From Hybos culiciformis (Eukaryota > Arthropoda > Insecta > Diptera > Hybotidae), in the NCBI GenBank assembly GCA_964007475.1, contig OZ023273.1, forward strand, positions 104,220,485 through 104,284,484: a DNA stretch of 64,000 bases, given 5' to 3'. Numbering within the stretch: the stretch's first letter is position 1; every line of letters begins with the position of its first letter. A program made the position numbers and the translations under genes. The notes beneath the pieces were generated by a model. The model searched no databases, was not told where the DNA came from, and was given only the letters and a program-made list of their open reading frames with translations. Of the stretch, positions 20,601-32,955 are shown piece after piece.

Positions 20601-22713
20601 TAATAAACACTTTTAATAACGACTCTTTGAAACCTTCAGATGTCGGGTACTTTACACATCTCCAACTAAAAAATTGAATTAAAATTTAGAAAAAATACTT
20701 ACAAATAATATAATAAAATACTTATATGCATGTGAATAATGTTAAACATCTTGAAATTTTATCGAAAATATCATGAAAACACTCACAAAGTATTCCAAAT
20801 ATAGAAACTAGAATTTTATAAACACTAAAGTTAAAAATAGTCCTATCAATAAAGTTGTGTCAGTTTGTTTGAAATATAATATTGTAATTATTTTTTTTTT
20901 AAACAAAAAAAAATCGCACCTGTACGTTTAAAAAATGCACTATAAAAAATTACTTAAAATAGAAATTTATTAGTCAATAATTAATCCACAATAACATAGT
21001 ATCCCACAGGATTAATAACATCCCATTTTTTTCCAATTCATTAATATTTCCATAAATTTTAAATTTATTTACAAAATCGTGCGAATTCAGTTTTAGCACT
21101 GTGTCTAATATTGGCTTGACATAAGTATATCTCTTCCAGTTTGTTTTTTCTTTTCTTTTTTTTGATTCCAACAATCTTTTATTGCGTTATCCAGAGCCCT
21201 ATTAAAATTCTATTTCCTTTTTTAAGAAATAATTTTACATTTTCACCAATACCAATGAATCTTCTTAGTAAGATATTTAAATAAAAAATCTAGCATAAAA
21301 TATAAAGTTCAACGAAACGAATCAAAAAACAAATAAATTTCGTCGAAAGTAAAACAAGCATATTATTTGGATTTACTAGGTATTATTTTACATATTATTA
21401 GATATAATTTTTTCATGTGTAATTACTAGTAGTAAGTAGCTAATCTTCGTCAAAGAAGTTTTCTTTAATTTCATTGCAAGCGATAATGGTCACCAAAATA
21501 TTTTTTTTTTATTATTTTCTTTACTCAAAGAGAATGAGAATGAATTCCATCGTCTATTTCTCAAAAAACAATATTTACTATTTCGTACTCTACTATGTCT
21601 TGCTTCTTGCTTCTAGTAACTAAGTATTATTTTAATCTAACTCAATAGTACTACTTGTACATATAAAATAGTTCTTAAAGTTGAAAACTATCAAAAGGTT
21701 TAGTTTGACAAAAAAAAATTAATAAAAAACATAAAGTAAGGTAAAATTATTGAATTTTTTTTTCTACCTTTTGTTTCTTTTTGCTTTTTTTTTTTTTTTT
21801 CAAATATACGTATCTGTGGAAATTTTAACTTTTTGTCTTGGTTGTTGTTTTTGTTGTCGTTAAATAAAACATTTGTTGAATAGTATGTAAATTAAGGGAG
21901 TAAATTTAAATTTTGTGTTTTTTTTTTTTTTTGCTTTTTGTAAAAATAAAAGGAATTGAAAGTTTTTTTTTTTACTTAATAAAAAATTCAAGAAAATATT
22001 TTCAAATAGTTTTTGATACTGTAAAAAAATTTATATTGAGAACATTTTTTATGCATATAAAAAACTACTAAAGTTATTAATAATTAATTTCGAATTCCAT
22101 TTCTAATCATTTTTTTTTTTTATTTTTATTATTTAAAACTAGGTAAGGTAGGTAGTATGTATAAACTATAATTTTTTTTGTGAATTTAACATGTTTTTTA
22201 AATGGTCGAATTATTTATAAGTTCAATTTGAAAAAAAAAAATTTTTATTTTTCAATTTCAATGTTTAAAAACTTTGAATAAAAAATAAAAAAAAAATAAG
22301 CTCATTGACAAAATAACATGATCAACTTCTTATAATTAAAAAATTTGTTTTTCATTTCAAAAAAGAAAAAAAAAATGATAAAAATCAATCATTAAATTTT
22401 TTATTTTATATTGAAATTTTTTGGGGCATTAAAATGTAAACAAAAAGTATAACATGTATAAAAAAGGGAAAATAAAATTATATTTTCTTATAATTGAATT
22501 AGGTTTCAGTTTCAATGATATTTTTATATACCTGTATACTTTTATATTGTATAAAAAGTAGTTAATTAAAATGGGAACAATTTATTTAAGAATATTTGTT
22601 ATCTATACATATATTATGATGATGATCAAAGAAAAAACCATATCATTCAAACCTGGACGGAATCTTATTAAAAGTATAAATAGAACGACTTAATTAAAGA
22701 ATAGAAGGCAAAA
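11613..22713. other. Gene-poor AT-rich desert
   Basis: About 11 kb dominated by A/T homopolymers, ATT/AAT strings and short TACCTAC/GTAGGTA words. The ORFs present are short, of low complexity and have no recognisable domains. A local tandem duplication around 'CTCCAGGCCT' sits at about 16828-16850, and a small GC-rich island at 14435-14461. I see no gene here. Confidence 0.5.
14435..14461. other. Small GC-rich island in AT desert
   Basis: The plus strand reads 'GGCCGCCGCCGTCGTCG' followed by TCGCACGC, a sharp composition change against surroundings near 80% A+T. It could be a fragment of a 5' UTR or first exon, for example a distant Ddr leader, or a simple (CCG/CGT) repeat. No ORF supports coding. 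Confidence 0.3.
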
Positions 22714-22911
22714 TTAATGAAAGCTTTGTGTGCCATGGATTACTGAAATTCAATAGCAGTAGTTACCAATGTGCCTCCGTGGTGGTGGCCCTAAGCATTA
22801 TCTCTAGTATGGGTTAGTCAAGAAGATTGAATAAACTATAAAATTTTACCGAAGGTTTAACAAAAAGAGTTTTCAATAAAATTTTTAATGAAAGCTTTGT
22901 GTGCCGTGGAT
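22714..22911 (+). repeat. Pair of direct repeats, about 26 bp
   Basis: The word 'TTAATGAAAGCTTTGTGTGC' followed by C(A/G)TGGAT occurs at 22714-22740 and again at 22885-22911, about 170 bp apart, with one mismatch. The copies are too specific to be AT-rich chance. The spacer contains 'GTGCCTCCGTGGTGGTGGCC'. No coding frame bridges the copies. Confidence 0.6.
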
Positions 22912-25900
22912 AAAGCAGCAAATTGTAACCACATATAAATTTATAAAAATCCAAAATTGATCAATTAAACAAAAATAATAAGACAAAGGAGTTGCAAAGA
23001 ATAAATTTAACCAACAAAAATTACTGATTTCTTAAAATGATGTGTCTGTACTGTGTATATTCTTGTATTCAACTTTCATTTTTTTTACTTCTTATATACC
23101 TATTAAGTATATATAGCTGACGGTATACAATAAAATTTTGCAATGAATGAATACTTATAATAATTAATTGAACTTAGCAAGCTTCACAAAGCCGAAAAAG
23201 AAATTTAAAAATTATTGGAAAAAAAAATTATTGGTAATATCTCGGGTAATATATATTTATGTAAGTATTTATTCTTGTAGATTTTTGAACGATATTACAT
23301 TTAATACAAAAATATCAGGGTAGGTATTAAAGCTAAAAAATCTACATTTTACTATACTTAGTTTATAATAATTAAATATAAAATATTGCGCATAAAGGTC
23401 TAATGGAAATGTCATAAGTGAAAAAAAGGGAAGATACTTACATATTAATTAACTTTATAATATTAATTTCTGTACTGTGGTAAACAAAATTTTATAGGTA
23501 CTTTAATGTGAAATAAAGTACATTAAGTATATGTGTAATTAAATTATTAAATGTATCCATAATTGAATAAAAAAAACTTGGTTTTTTAACTTTATCTTTG
23601 TTGTTTTTTTTTTCCTCTTTTTTCGAATTTCTCAAAATTTGACATTTTAAGTTAAAAATAGAATATATACCACTTTAACATAACCACCTACATTTTTAAC
23701 TACATTTTAATTCTTTTTATTTTCCAAAATAAAATACTTTTTACCTTAATTATTGATTGAGTGACTACCTATATTTTCATATAATTTTCAAAAACATTTT
23801 AATAAATAATATATAGGTAAATAGGTAGGTACTTCATTATCAATAAATAACTATTACTTATTTAATAAATTTTTATTAAATAATTATAGTTTTAATAAGT
23901 ATAATACTATAATTAAGATTATTTTCCAATAATTTATTATGAATTTTGAATTCAATGAAAGTATAATATATAATTCAGATTGGGAGTTGTGAGTTTTCCT
24001 TTATAAAATATATAGAAGTTAATATAAGTATATGTAAATAATATAGCTATAAGTATAACACAGTGTAAAGAAAAATTTTACAAAAATACGTTACATTTAA
24101 CTTGAGTTTATGAGGCACATAGGTATTTAAAGTATAAAATGAAACAAAAATCTTTAATTTTTAGTATCTACTCTGTATAGTATATCTACCTATTTATGCA
24201 AAAGTATAACAATGCATGTATACAACATATTACATATTACCTACAATATACATAAATTAGTAATGAGAAGTTGAGAACATAAAAAAAATATTTTATATCT
24301 AAGTACCTACGACGACGATAGTTAGGTATTATTTTTTAATTTTCTTTTCAAACAAAATTATTATTTCGAAAAATCAGTAGATAGGTAGGTAGGTATATTT
24401 AGTTGGAAAGATTCATTCCTAATATTTCTATCCGGCAATTGCGACAATTTTACCAATACTAGGTATCTACTTTTAATTTTGTCGCTGCGATGAAGGAAAG
24501 TTGAAGTTCATTATCGTTAATTTCTAAAGATTTAGGAGTTCCTTTTTAGGAGAATTTAATTGTATTTCATCTTTAAATGTTCTGGAATCAAAATTCTGTC
24601 TGCAAAATAAATTCACTTTCTCCCACTTTCATAGGACATCATTGGAAAAAGAACTAAATTTTATTAGTATGCAGTAAACATTGTAAAGGGGGGGCTAACA
24701 AACAAAAACTCTTATATATAGTTTGCTCGCAGTTAATTACTCCTTAACTTTTCATCGGACTTTATCCTTGTTGCTTTATTGAAAAAATTTTCCTTGTTGC
24801 CTAAATTTTCAGATTTTTTTTTTTTTTTAAATTCTTAATTTGAAAAGTTTTTCAATTGCGATGCGAGCATAAAGAAAATAAAAATTAATAATTTTATTTT
24901 TTTTTTTGTGTTGATTTTTACAAGTTTTCAATTTTTTTTTTTTAATTACACTAAACAATTTACAAAAATTACATGATGATATATTTACAAAAAAAAAAAA
25001 AAAAGGAAAAATTAGACATGAGAAAAAAACATAAAAAAAATATTTTATAAAGGACTTTTTATTAATATCGAAAAACAAAAAAAAAAAATTGAGATTTTTA
25101 AACTTTAATTTGTTTTATTTTTCCTTCTATCAAAAAAAAATACTAAAAAATTTTCTTTTTTATCTAATTGGAAATTTAGAGTTTTTACAGAACTGAAAAA
25201 AAAAGGATGAAAAAAATTTACCTGTAAAAAAACAATAAAAAAAAATTACACCGACTTCACTTTTTCCGTTTCCCGTGTACGACTTGCATTTATATTATTG
25301 ATTTTATTATTTATGTATTACACCAACACATTCTTATTGGAATGAAAAAAATAAATAAATAAATAAAATTCTTACAGGAATTACAACAGTTTTATATTTT
25401 TTTCTTCTCCTTTTTTTAGTATAGAGAAAAGTAAAAAAAAATTTATCAAAAATTTCACTTGAGAATTTAAAAAAAAAAAGAACAAAATTTTTTTTTACAT
25501 TTGAAATAATTACAAATAATTTTTATTGCTATCTTAAGATATGATTTAAATTTTATTAATTATTTTAAGTTAATTAAAATTATTTTCTTATCAATTAAAT
25601 TTACATAAATAATCACAAAAAAATTCCAAACTGCACAGTCCGTTCTCCGATTTATATAACGTTGCCAACTTACTGATACTGAACATAAAATAATTTTTTT
25701 TTTGTAATTACAAGTTTTTTTCTTTTTTTCTTTTATAAAAATCCCTAGAAATCATTAGATTTATTTTTCATAAACATTTAAGCAAAGTTTATAGATATGG
25801 CTGGAATTAATAAATTTTTGTATCCTTGAATTATAGTCTTCGGAGTTCCTATTTATAACTATTTTTAGTTTTTTATGTTATTATTGATTTAAGATTTTTT

Positions 25901-26578
25901 GGTTCAAAGAGATTTAGTTAGGTATTTCTTTTACCAATTTAACGTTGTTTCACACGTAATCGCTTGTGGGCTTGTTAGTCATTATATAAAGTTTCAATTT
26001 TCCCGCCTTACACGTATTTTGATGTTATTTTTATGACATTTTAAATTTAATTATTAAGAAACACAAAATACGTGGTGAAAATATTTATTATTATAAAATA
26101 TTTGCATATAAAAAAAAAATTTGGACGACCACTAATCAAGAAAAAAAATAAGTTAAGTTGGCAATAATATTATTAAGTTTTGTATTAATAGCTATCTTCT
26201 TAACGGCCTTGTAAATAAACTTTAAATTACATTAGGGAAAATTTATAATGAAGTTGGCTATACAGGAAATTTAATTTGACAGAAAAACAAGAAACTTTTT
26301 AATTTATTCCCTGCTGATCGTTTCTTTGCAATATTTTTTTCCAAGGGTTTTTCTACAAAAAAAAAATAAAAAATAAAATTCTCTTTTTATTAAAATTGAA
26401 ATAAAAAAAAAAAATTTTAATTTTCGATTTAAATTTAAATAAATTGAAAATGCCGTCTAATTAAAATTGAATGAAAACAAAAACAAAAAAATAAAAAAAC
26501 AAAGAAAAAGATTAATTAAAATAATTTTTTTTTTATTGTGATTTGTGAAAAATAAAAATTTATTAAGGAAAATAAAAA
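22912..26578. other. AT-rich intergenic region
   Basis: No supported gene. It contains (GTAG)n-type words at about 24380-24400 and long A/T tracts. The last few hundred bases probably include the promoter and 5' UTR of the plus-strand gene starting at 26579, but no core element could be fixed. Confidence 0.45.
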
Positions 26579-29500
26579 ATGGTAATAAAACAGGAAGAAA
26601 TAAGCGAAAAAGCAAAACAAGAAAGCAATACAGAAAAAACAAATAATTTGAAAAATAATTTAAATAAAAATAGCCCGGTAATTTTATTATTCTATTTATA
26701 ATTTATTCCAATTGTTTAGGCGTAAATCTTGCATTGCACACGTTCGTTCGTTACACCCCTATAATATTCTGTAAATAATAAAAAAAAAATTTGGGGGAAA
26801 GGTAGGTGTATATCCCGCCCAATTTAATCATCCAACAGCAGACATCTACTTTCTAGACTAACTCCTGTGTTAATTTTCTTTATCAAAACCACCGTAACTC
26901 TGCTTTTGGACTTGCAGTGATCCGTAGTGGTGTGAACAATACCTACAACAAATTTTGCAATCAATTATAATATACATACCTACCTACCTTCCATTAGTGT
27001 GAACAAAAATAAAACTTCATGTAGGTAGGTACTTAGAAGATATTATGCCCTGCGCCAATAATATATGGTTTCAGCCAAGTAGTATGAAATGAGTTAACCA
27101 TAGCTACCTGTTATGTGTGCAATTTGAAAAGTGCTGTATTATTTTTCTTTTTTGAGAATTCAAATGATTTCTAGCCCAGGATTGTAGCTTTTTACTTCCA
27201 CTTTCCAACGTATATATTATATGAACAACACGTTCATTTTATGACGAGTTATGATAAAAAAAGCTATGGGGTGGCAACTTGCAAACATCTCCCCTACTGT
27301 TCGAAAATTTCTTGTAGCTCTAATAAATGAAAGAATCATTAAAGTTGGTAATTATGCGTCTGGTCTGTGGTTGTAGAAATTCAAAAACCTTTTTTTTTTT
27401 TTTATTTATTTGAAGTTTTTTTATTGGATTCAAGAAAGTGCAACCACTTGTGTAGAATCCGATAATACCTTAAAATTATTTTTATTTTTATTGCAACACA
27501 GTTAATTCTTAGACTAGTAAACTTAATCACATTTCATTCATATATTTATTAGTATCAATTGTGAACTAAATATAGCTTATTATACATAAAATATTTTTTT
27601 TGTATTTACTACGTATTGAATATAGGTAGGTACATTAAATGAATGAATAAACATAATACTTGTCATCTGTAGGAGAATTTAATCCCTAATAAGTAATCGT
27701 TTTCTTTGATTTAAATTTATATATGATTTAAATTTATGTAACATTGGATGAACTCAAATTTACCAAGTAAATTTGAGTAGGTAGGTAGGTAGCAGGCACG
27801 AAGCGTGAGTTTTTCAATATCGGAAGCACATTAATAGAATTAAATGCTTTTTAGGCTTACAAATAATACAGTATTAAATAAGGCAAGATATTGAAATGCT
27901 CTGAAATACATAGGTTCATTTTAATTATTTTGAAGTTAACATATGTACATTTAATGTTTATTACGAAATTGATCCGAATGCTTTTTAATTTAGAAAAAAA
28001 ATTTAATTTGAATTATTTGAATATCTAAAAATTATATCGTTTTATTGTATCTTCAAATCACAAAAAAAATTAAATTAGTATACTTTTCAGCGCAAATAAT
28101 GAATTTCCTTTACTCATTATTCTTATTCTTATACATAATTCCCTTTCCTACATACTAATGTTTTTTAGACGGTAAATTTAGTGTCTCGGCTATTAAAGCA
28201 AATTAAATTCCTATCCCTTTCATATTATTAAGAATGCATAATTTAAAATCATTATTCGCTACATTGAAATTTAGTTTAACGCCTGCTATGAAATTTAGCC
28301 GTTAATAAAAATTCCATACAAAAAATAATGATTTCAAAAATTTTTCCATTAGTACAGAATTTCAGTATTGAAAAGCGACATCTGATTAATATAATCAATA
28401 CTGAAATTCTCTTTGAATGGGAAATTTTTTGTAATCATAATAATGAATTAAATTTTTGCATTCTTAATATTAGAAAGCGTATAGATATAGATTATAGAAA
28501 GAAATATGTATTGTAAATAAAAGGTAATACGAGCCCTGCATCATAAGACCTCGTACGGATTTTTTTTTTTGAGTTTGTTCTACTTTTTTCCAGTTTTCTC
28601 CAGTTTTGTATTTTTTTCGTTTAAACCAACCTTTTTTAGGAGTTTTTGGTCTTTATAAAAAAAAATTTTTTTTAAGTTAAATTTTGAGAAAAAAATTATT
28701 TTCCAAAAGTCTACTTTTTCAACTTTTTTTATGGGCATCGCAGAAATTTTCGAAAGATGCATTTTGAAGGGCATTTGGGAGTAGTTAATTTTAGCTTTTT
28801 GGGTTTTGTCGATAAAATAAAGGAGAGAGTCAAAAAACGCCTTTGAAAATCCAAAAAACAGGTCAAAAACGCGAAAAATAGCAAAAACTCCTAAAAAAGG
28901 TTGGTTTAAACGAAAAAAATACAAAACTGGAGAAAACTGGAAAAAAGTAGAACAAACTCAAAAAAAACAACCCGTACGAGGTCTTATGATGCAGGGCTCG
29001 TATAGGGGTAATTCCTATTGAATGCAAGTTCTGAATGCATTATTCAAATTTTAATCTATGATTTTTTTGTTAAATATTAAAATCATTTCTACGGAAGCAC
29101 TCAATACGTTCAATATATGAAGGATTCGTCCCTGGTAGGTAGGTACTTCGATTATAGCATTTATGTAAACTGTAAAAACGACTTTCTCCGTTAATCAAGA
29201 CATTAAATACCTCCAAATAGAAAAAATATGTTTAAAAAGGATTTCCTAAATTCTTTTAGTTAATGTATTAAAACTTGATTCACTTCTACAATTCATTAAA
29301 TAAATATTGCATATTAGGGTCAATTTGGTAAATGTGATTGTGAACCTGAAGAAACTACTGAAACCAATAGTTATTATCAAAATTTTCAAACATCATTACA
29401 ATCATTCTTATTTTCTCATATCAAAATATCCGCATTGTTTCAAAAAATTTTTAATTGTTGGCAAACATTTGAAAAAGTAATAAATCGCAATTGATTAAAG

Positions 29501-32500
29501 TTTTGCAATAATATACTTATACGTATATTGCTCAGTTCGATACTGCCAAAATAAGATACGAAAAAAATTCTCCAAACTTTTTTATTTTTATTATATAATA
29601 TAAATAAATTATAACTTTTTTAGATCTCCCAAACAATTGAAAAAATAGCTTTACCAGCTATACCATCGCGAAAAGAAATTGCACCATTAGATTATGAGCC
29701 AGAATTGGGAGCTATTGCAACATCACCAACAAATTCGAACTCCACCGATAATTTATCGTATTCATCCGTTGATGAATTGTTGCGTAATATTTCTGACGAT
29801 GAAGAAGAACGCGATTCAAATCGTTCAGATAATTTTGTTATTTATGCATATCGTGGCGGCGGTGATCCCAGTGATTTTCATTTATACCCTGTTAACAATC
29901 AGGAGAATGATGATGAAACTGATTTTCTAGAAATGGATTTCGATCCTGACCCATTGTCCGAAATGGAACAACAGCAGCAGCAACAACATGAAAAAATAAT
30001 TGACAGTAATGAAAAGGAAATTTTTGAAAATGGAGCCTCATCAACATCAAATGGAGTAAATCTTACCAATATTGTTCAACAAAAACATCAGCAACAAAAT
30101 ATACGGGTCAATAATGAATCTGAGCATTGTGATCAATTTCAATCTGTTAGCGATGATGATCAAGAGCTAAAATTTAAATTAACAGGAGCTAAGCCAAAAA
30201 AATTATTAAGTGATATAAATCAAGGTAAGTATTAAGATGCTCATTTTAATGATAATCAATTCCGATGAGTCCGTAAAAATGCTTTATCAAACCTTAAATT
30301 TTAATAAAATTTGATTGTTTTTATCTATGGAAATACTCATTATTGATTGAATGATTTTATTTACTCTCCCATTTTTTGTGAAGTGATAACTTTCGAAAAT
30401 ATTATTTTCAAATTTAGATATATGAACTCCTATTCTCACTTGCACGAAATCAAGAATAAGAATCCCGAACAATCATCTCACAGTTAGTTTGATTCTAGAA
30501 GCAATTAATTTCGAAAATTTTCAAGTTAAGGTTTATTTACTTCTTTTAGTTAACATCAATTTTTATTGTTTTCATACTTTTTAGAAAGAACTATTTTGCC
30601 ATCATTAAATGGAAGCATTAAACCAACTAAAAAATGTTATTTTCAAACACAAAAATCAACTACAGATGATACCTGTATAAATTTATTAGGATTAAATGAT
30701 GAGCAAAATAATTTTAATGAATTGATTAATGACAATAAAGAATCTATTGAAGATATTAATTGTTTAGATTGTCTAGAAAAAGAATTTTTATTAAAAACCA
30801 TTGGAAATTATGATCATCATTCATCATCATTGCCGTCATCATCATCAGTAGTTGTTAAATGTCTTAAATGTATAACAAAACGTTTTCCGAATAATAATAA
30901 TATTAATAATAATAATAGTGGCAGTAGCAACAGCAGTACTAATAATAATCCGAAAATAACATTTAATGAACTTCCTATTAATATATTAACCAAGGATATT
31001 AATTGTAGTAGTATTATTGAAAATAAAATTTCTGAGATTGACTTCAATTCAACTAATTATCATTTCAACCAAAGAAGCATATCACGTGATAATTCAGATT
31101 TGGTAAGATATCATAAATATTTAGCAAAATAAAATAAAAATATTGTGTATAATTTTCGTTGTTTTTATTTTACAAAATAAATAAATGAAATAAATATATT
31201 AAACAAATGTTTCAATAAATAAAATTTTAATAAGATACGATCAATTTTTTTTAGCTCGCTTATAAAACTGATAAACAAAGTATTAAAATTTCTTCAGTGA
31301 ATATTGATGCCACTATTATTGTGCAGTCTTTAGTAGGTTTTCTGCAATTTGGATAATTATTTATACTTTTTATCGAAATATATTTTTTTTTATTTTAGGA
31401 AAAACTGAATGCAGAATGTAACAAGATTAGAATTCAAAATTTCTTTGACAATCGACGGACAGATTTTGCAGATGTATACGAATTGGTTTTGTACACATCA
31501 AAATACTGTTCAAATTATAAGAAAATAATTAAATTAATAAAATTAGCTACTGAAGATCAACTAGAAATTGATTTTGAATATGTAAGTATACCTATTTGTT
31601 ATTGAAGAAATTTGGTTATTTCTGACAACCTTCGTAATTTTTTTTGTGATTTGACCTTATATTTGTAAAATTATAAACTCGATTCTATAAATTCTTTTCG
31701 TTATTTTCCAGAGAATACTTAATTTTTTGTTACATTATGCATTACATTAAGTTCCAATTTTGAAGATTTTAAAAAATATTAACGTATATTTTTAATTTAT
31801 ATCGCAAAAAATATTCGGACTAATTACATTTTTTTAACCTAAACTACAATTTATATTATATTTATATGTATTATATTTATTTACATTCAAACACTTTTTC
31901 TTGTAGAATATCGATAATTTGAAGAAAATGGAAAAAGTCAAAGTTTATTGCAGAGATATTGTACATTGTTGGCACAGAAATAATTCTTTAGAAAAATTGA
32001 AAACATTAGATAATCGATTCTTGGAAATGAATATTCTGGGTAAGAGCATTCATGTTATTTAAGATAATTTGTCTTTTCAGAAAACAATTAGATATCTTCA
32101 TTATCATCATTCTTTCTAAAACAGTAATTCTTTGTATTCATTTTTAAAATTCTTAATTAATAAAGGAAAATTAGGTTACTTATAAGTTCTTTTTACACAA
32201 ATAAGAATTTATGTATTAATGTAAATGATGTAGATTTGATCAGCAAAGAATTCTAAACAAATAAAAAATGTAAGAATTTAATATTTCTTTGATAACTAGT
32301 GCTACAGACCAATCATCTGATAACTTTAAGGATAAATTAATACATAAAGTTTGTGTAAATTTTTCATGATTAAACGTGAACATTTGAAAAAATATATAAT
32401 ATAAATCATTATTATTATTTTAATGATGCTTCTTTTTAGGAAAAGTTATAAATGTAATAAGAGAACATACCCATGGAGCCTTACATCAATTTGAAGAATA

Positions 32501-32561
32501 TATTTTGATACCGCAGTATTATAAAACTGGAAATATAATTATTTCGAGAAATAAAAATTAA
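26579..32561 (+). CDS. Uncharacterised acidic 604-residue protein, 7 exons
   Basis: I do not recognise this protein. Exons: 26579-26677, 29318-29476, 29624-30224, 30585-31102, 31399-31581, 31907-32039, 32440-32561. All junctions are GT/AG and the phases close to 1815 nt (604 codons plus stop). The N-terminus is polar and Lys/Asn/Glu-rich, followed by 'GQFGKCDCEPEETTETNSYY' and a hydrophobic patch. A compact stretch that looks conserved holds 'SSVDELLRNISDDEEERD' and 'NFVIYAYRGGGDPSDFHLYP', then an acidic run ending DFLEMDFDPDP. Poly-Gln, Asn/Ser-rich and His/Ser spacers follow. The C-terminal three exons (about 170 residues) look helical: 'DVYELVLYTSKYCSNYKKII' and 'HTHGALHQFEEYILIPQYYK'. No signal peptide or membrane segment is evident, so a nuclear or cytosolic location is a guess. 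The first intron (2.6 kb) carries a hairpin and a MITE. The first exon is the least certain: it is tied on only by frame and splice sites. Confidence 0.8.
27752..27778. repeat. Perfect 12-bp inverted repeat (hairpin)
   Basis: ACTCAAATTTAC and GTAAATTTGAGT are separated by 3 nt inside intron 1 of the uncharacterised gene, next to a (GTAG)n microsatellite at about 27779-27791. A short cruciform-forming site; no function is implied. Confidence 0.6.
28307..28462. repeat. Long imperfect hairpin in intron 1 of the unknown gene
   Basis: The core 28356-28371 (AGAATTTCAGTATTGA) is perfectly complementary to 28395-28410, with a 23-nt loop. Pairing continues outward with few mismatches ('AAAAATTTTTCCATT' against 'GAATGGGAAATTTTT', then 'AATAATGATT' against 'AATCATAATAATG'), giving arms of about 60 bp. 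The transcript of either strand would fold into a long stem. A pre-miRNA or hairpin-siRNA precursor, or an old MITE, are the alternatives. A 62-codon ORF crossing it is most likely incidental. Confidence 0.6.
28530..29000. mobile_element. 471-bp foldback MITE with ~119-bp terminal inverted repeats
   Basis: Left arm 28530-28650 starts CGAGCCCTGCATCATAAGAC and is almost identical to the reverse complement of the right arm 28882-29000. Both ends are bounded by TA (28528-28529 and 29001-29002), consistent with a TA target duplication as in Tc1/mariner elements. Arm similarity is near-perfect, so the insertion looks recent. It contains no transposase and lies in intron 1 of the uncharacterised gene. 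A 114-codon minus-strand ORF inside is a by-product of the arms. Confidence 0.8.
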
Positions 32562-32631
32562 TGAGAAATACTAAAAATATGTTGTACATACTACGATATT
32601 ATTAAACTTTTTTACACCAACACTATTATGG

Positions 32632-32637
32632 AATAAA
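32632..32637 (+). terminator. Poly(A) signal AATAAA of the unknown gene
   Basis: First AATAAA on the plus strand after the stop at 32561, about 70 nt downstream. The convergent cyclin K gene ends only about 320 bp further on. Confidence 0.5.
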
Positions 32638-32886
32638 TATCTGTAGAGATGAAAAAAGTTTTTTTTATTTCGTTTGATTATAATTTATAATTTATTAAAA
32701 AAGGAGGTTGTAACGTGTAAATATATTGATGATTTTTTACCAAATACTTCTCTAACTTCTATTGGCAGACACATCTCTCATTTATCAAAGAAGAATTCAA
32801 ATTGAAACAGATTTCAAAACCCTCAATTAACGAACTGGCTTATCTATATAAGAATAAAAATATAAAATTTTATTTAAATAGAAAAC

Positions 32887-32892
32887 TTTATT
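32887..32892 (-). terminator. Candidate poly(A) signal of cyclin K
   Basis: TTTATT on the plus strand (AATAAA on the minus strand), about 65 nt beyond the cyclin K stop. Another copy lies at 32869-32874. Which one is used cannot be told from sequence. Confidence 0.4.
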
Positions 32893-32955
32893 TTTCAATG
32901 CTACAACAATTATTATATTTATATAGATGTATTCTAAAAAAGCATTGCATTATGG

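Noticed and set aside
28328..28516. 62-codon plus-strand ORF
   Set aside because: It crosses the long hairpin at 28307-28462; composition follows the hairpin, and there is no domain or exon evidence.
28580..28924. 114-codon minus-strand ORF
   Set aside because: It lies wholly inside the foldback MITE; its two ends are mirror images of the arms, and the protein is low-complexity Phe/Lys.
29694..29930. Overlapping ORF in another frame of the unknown gene
   Set aside because: The frame giving DELLRNISDDEEERD continues across splice junctions; this one does not.
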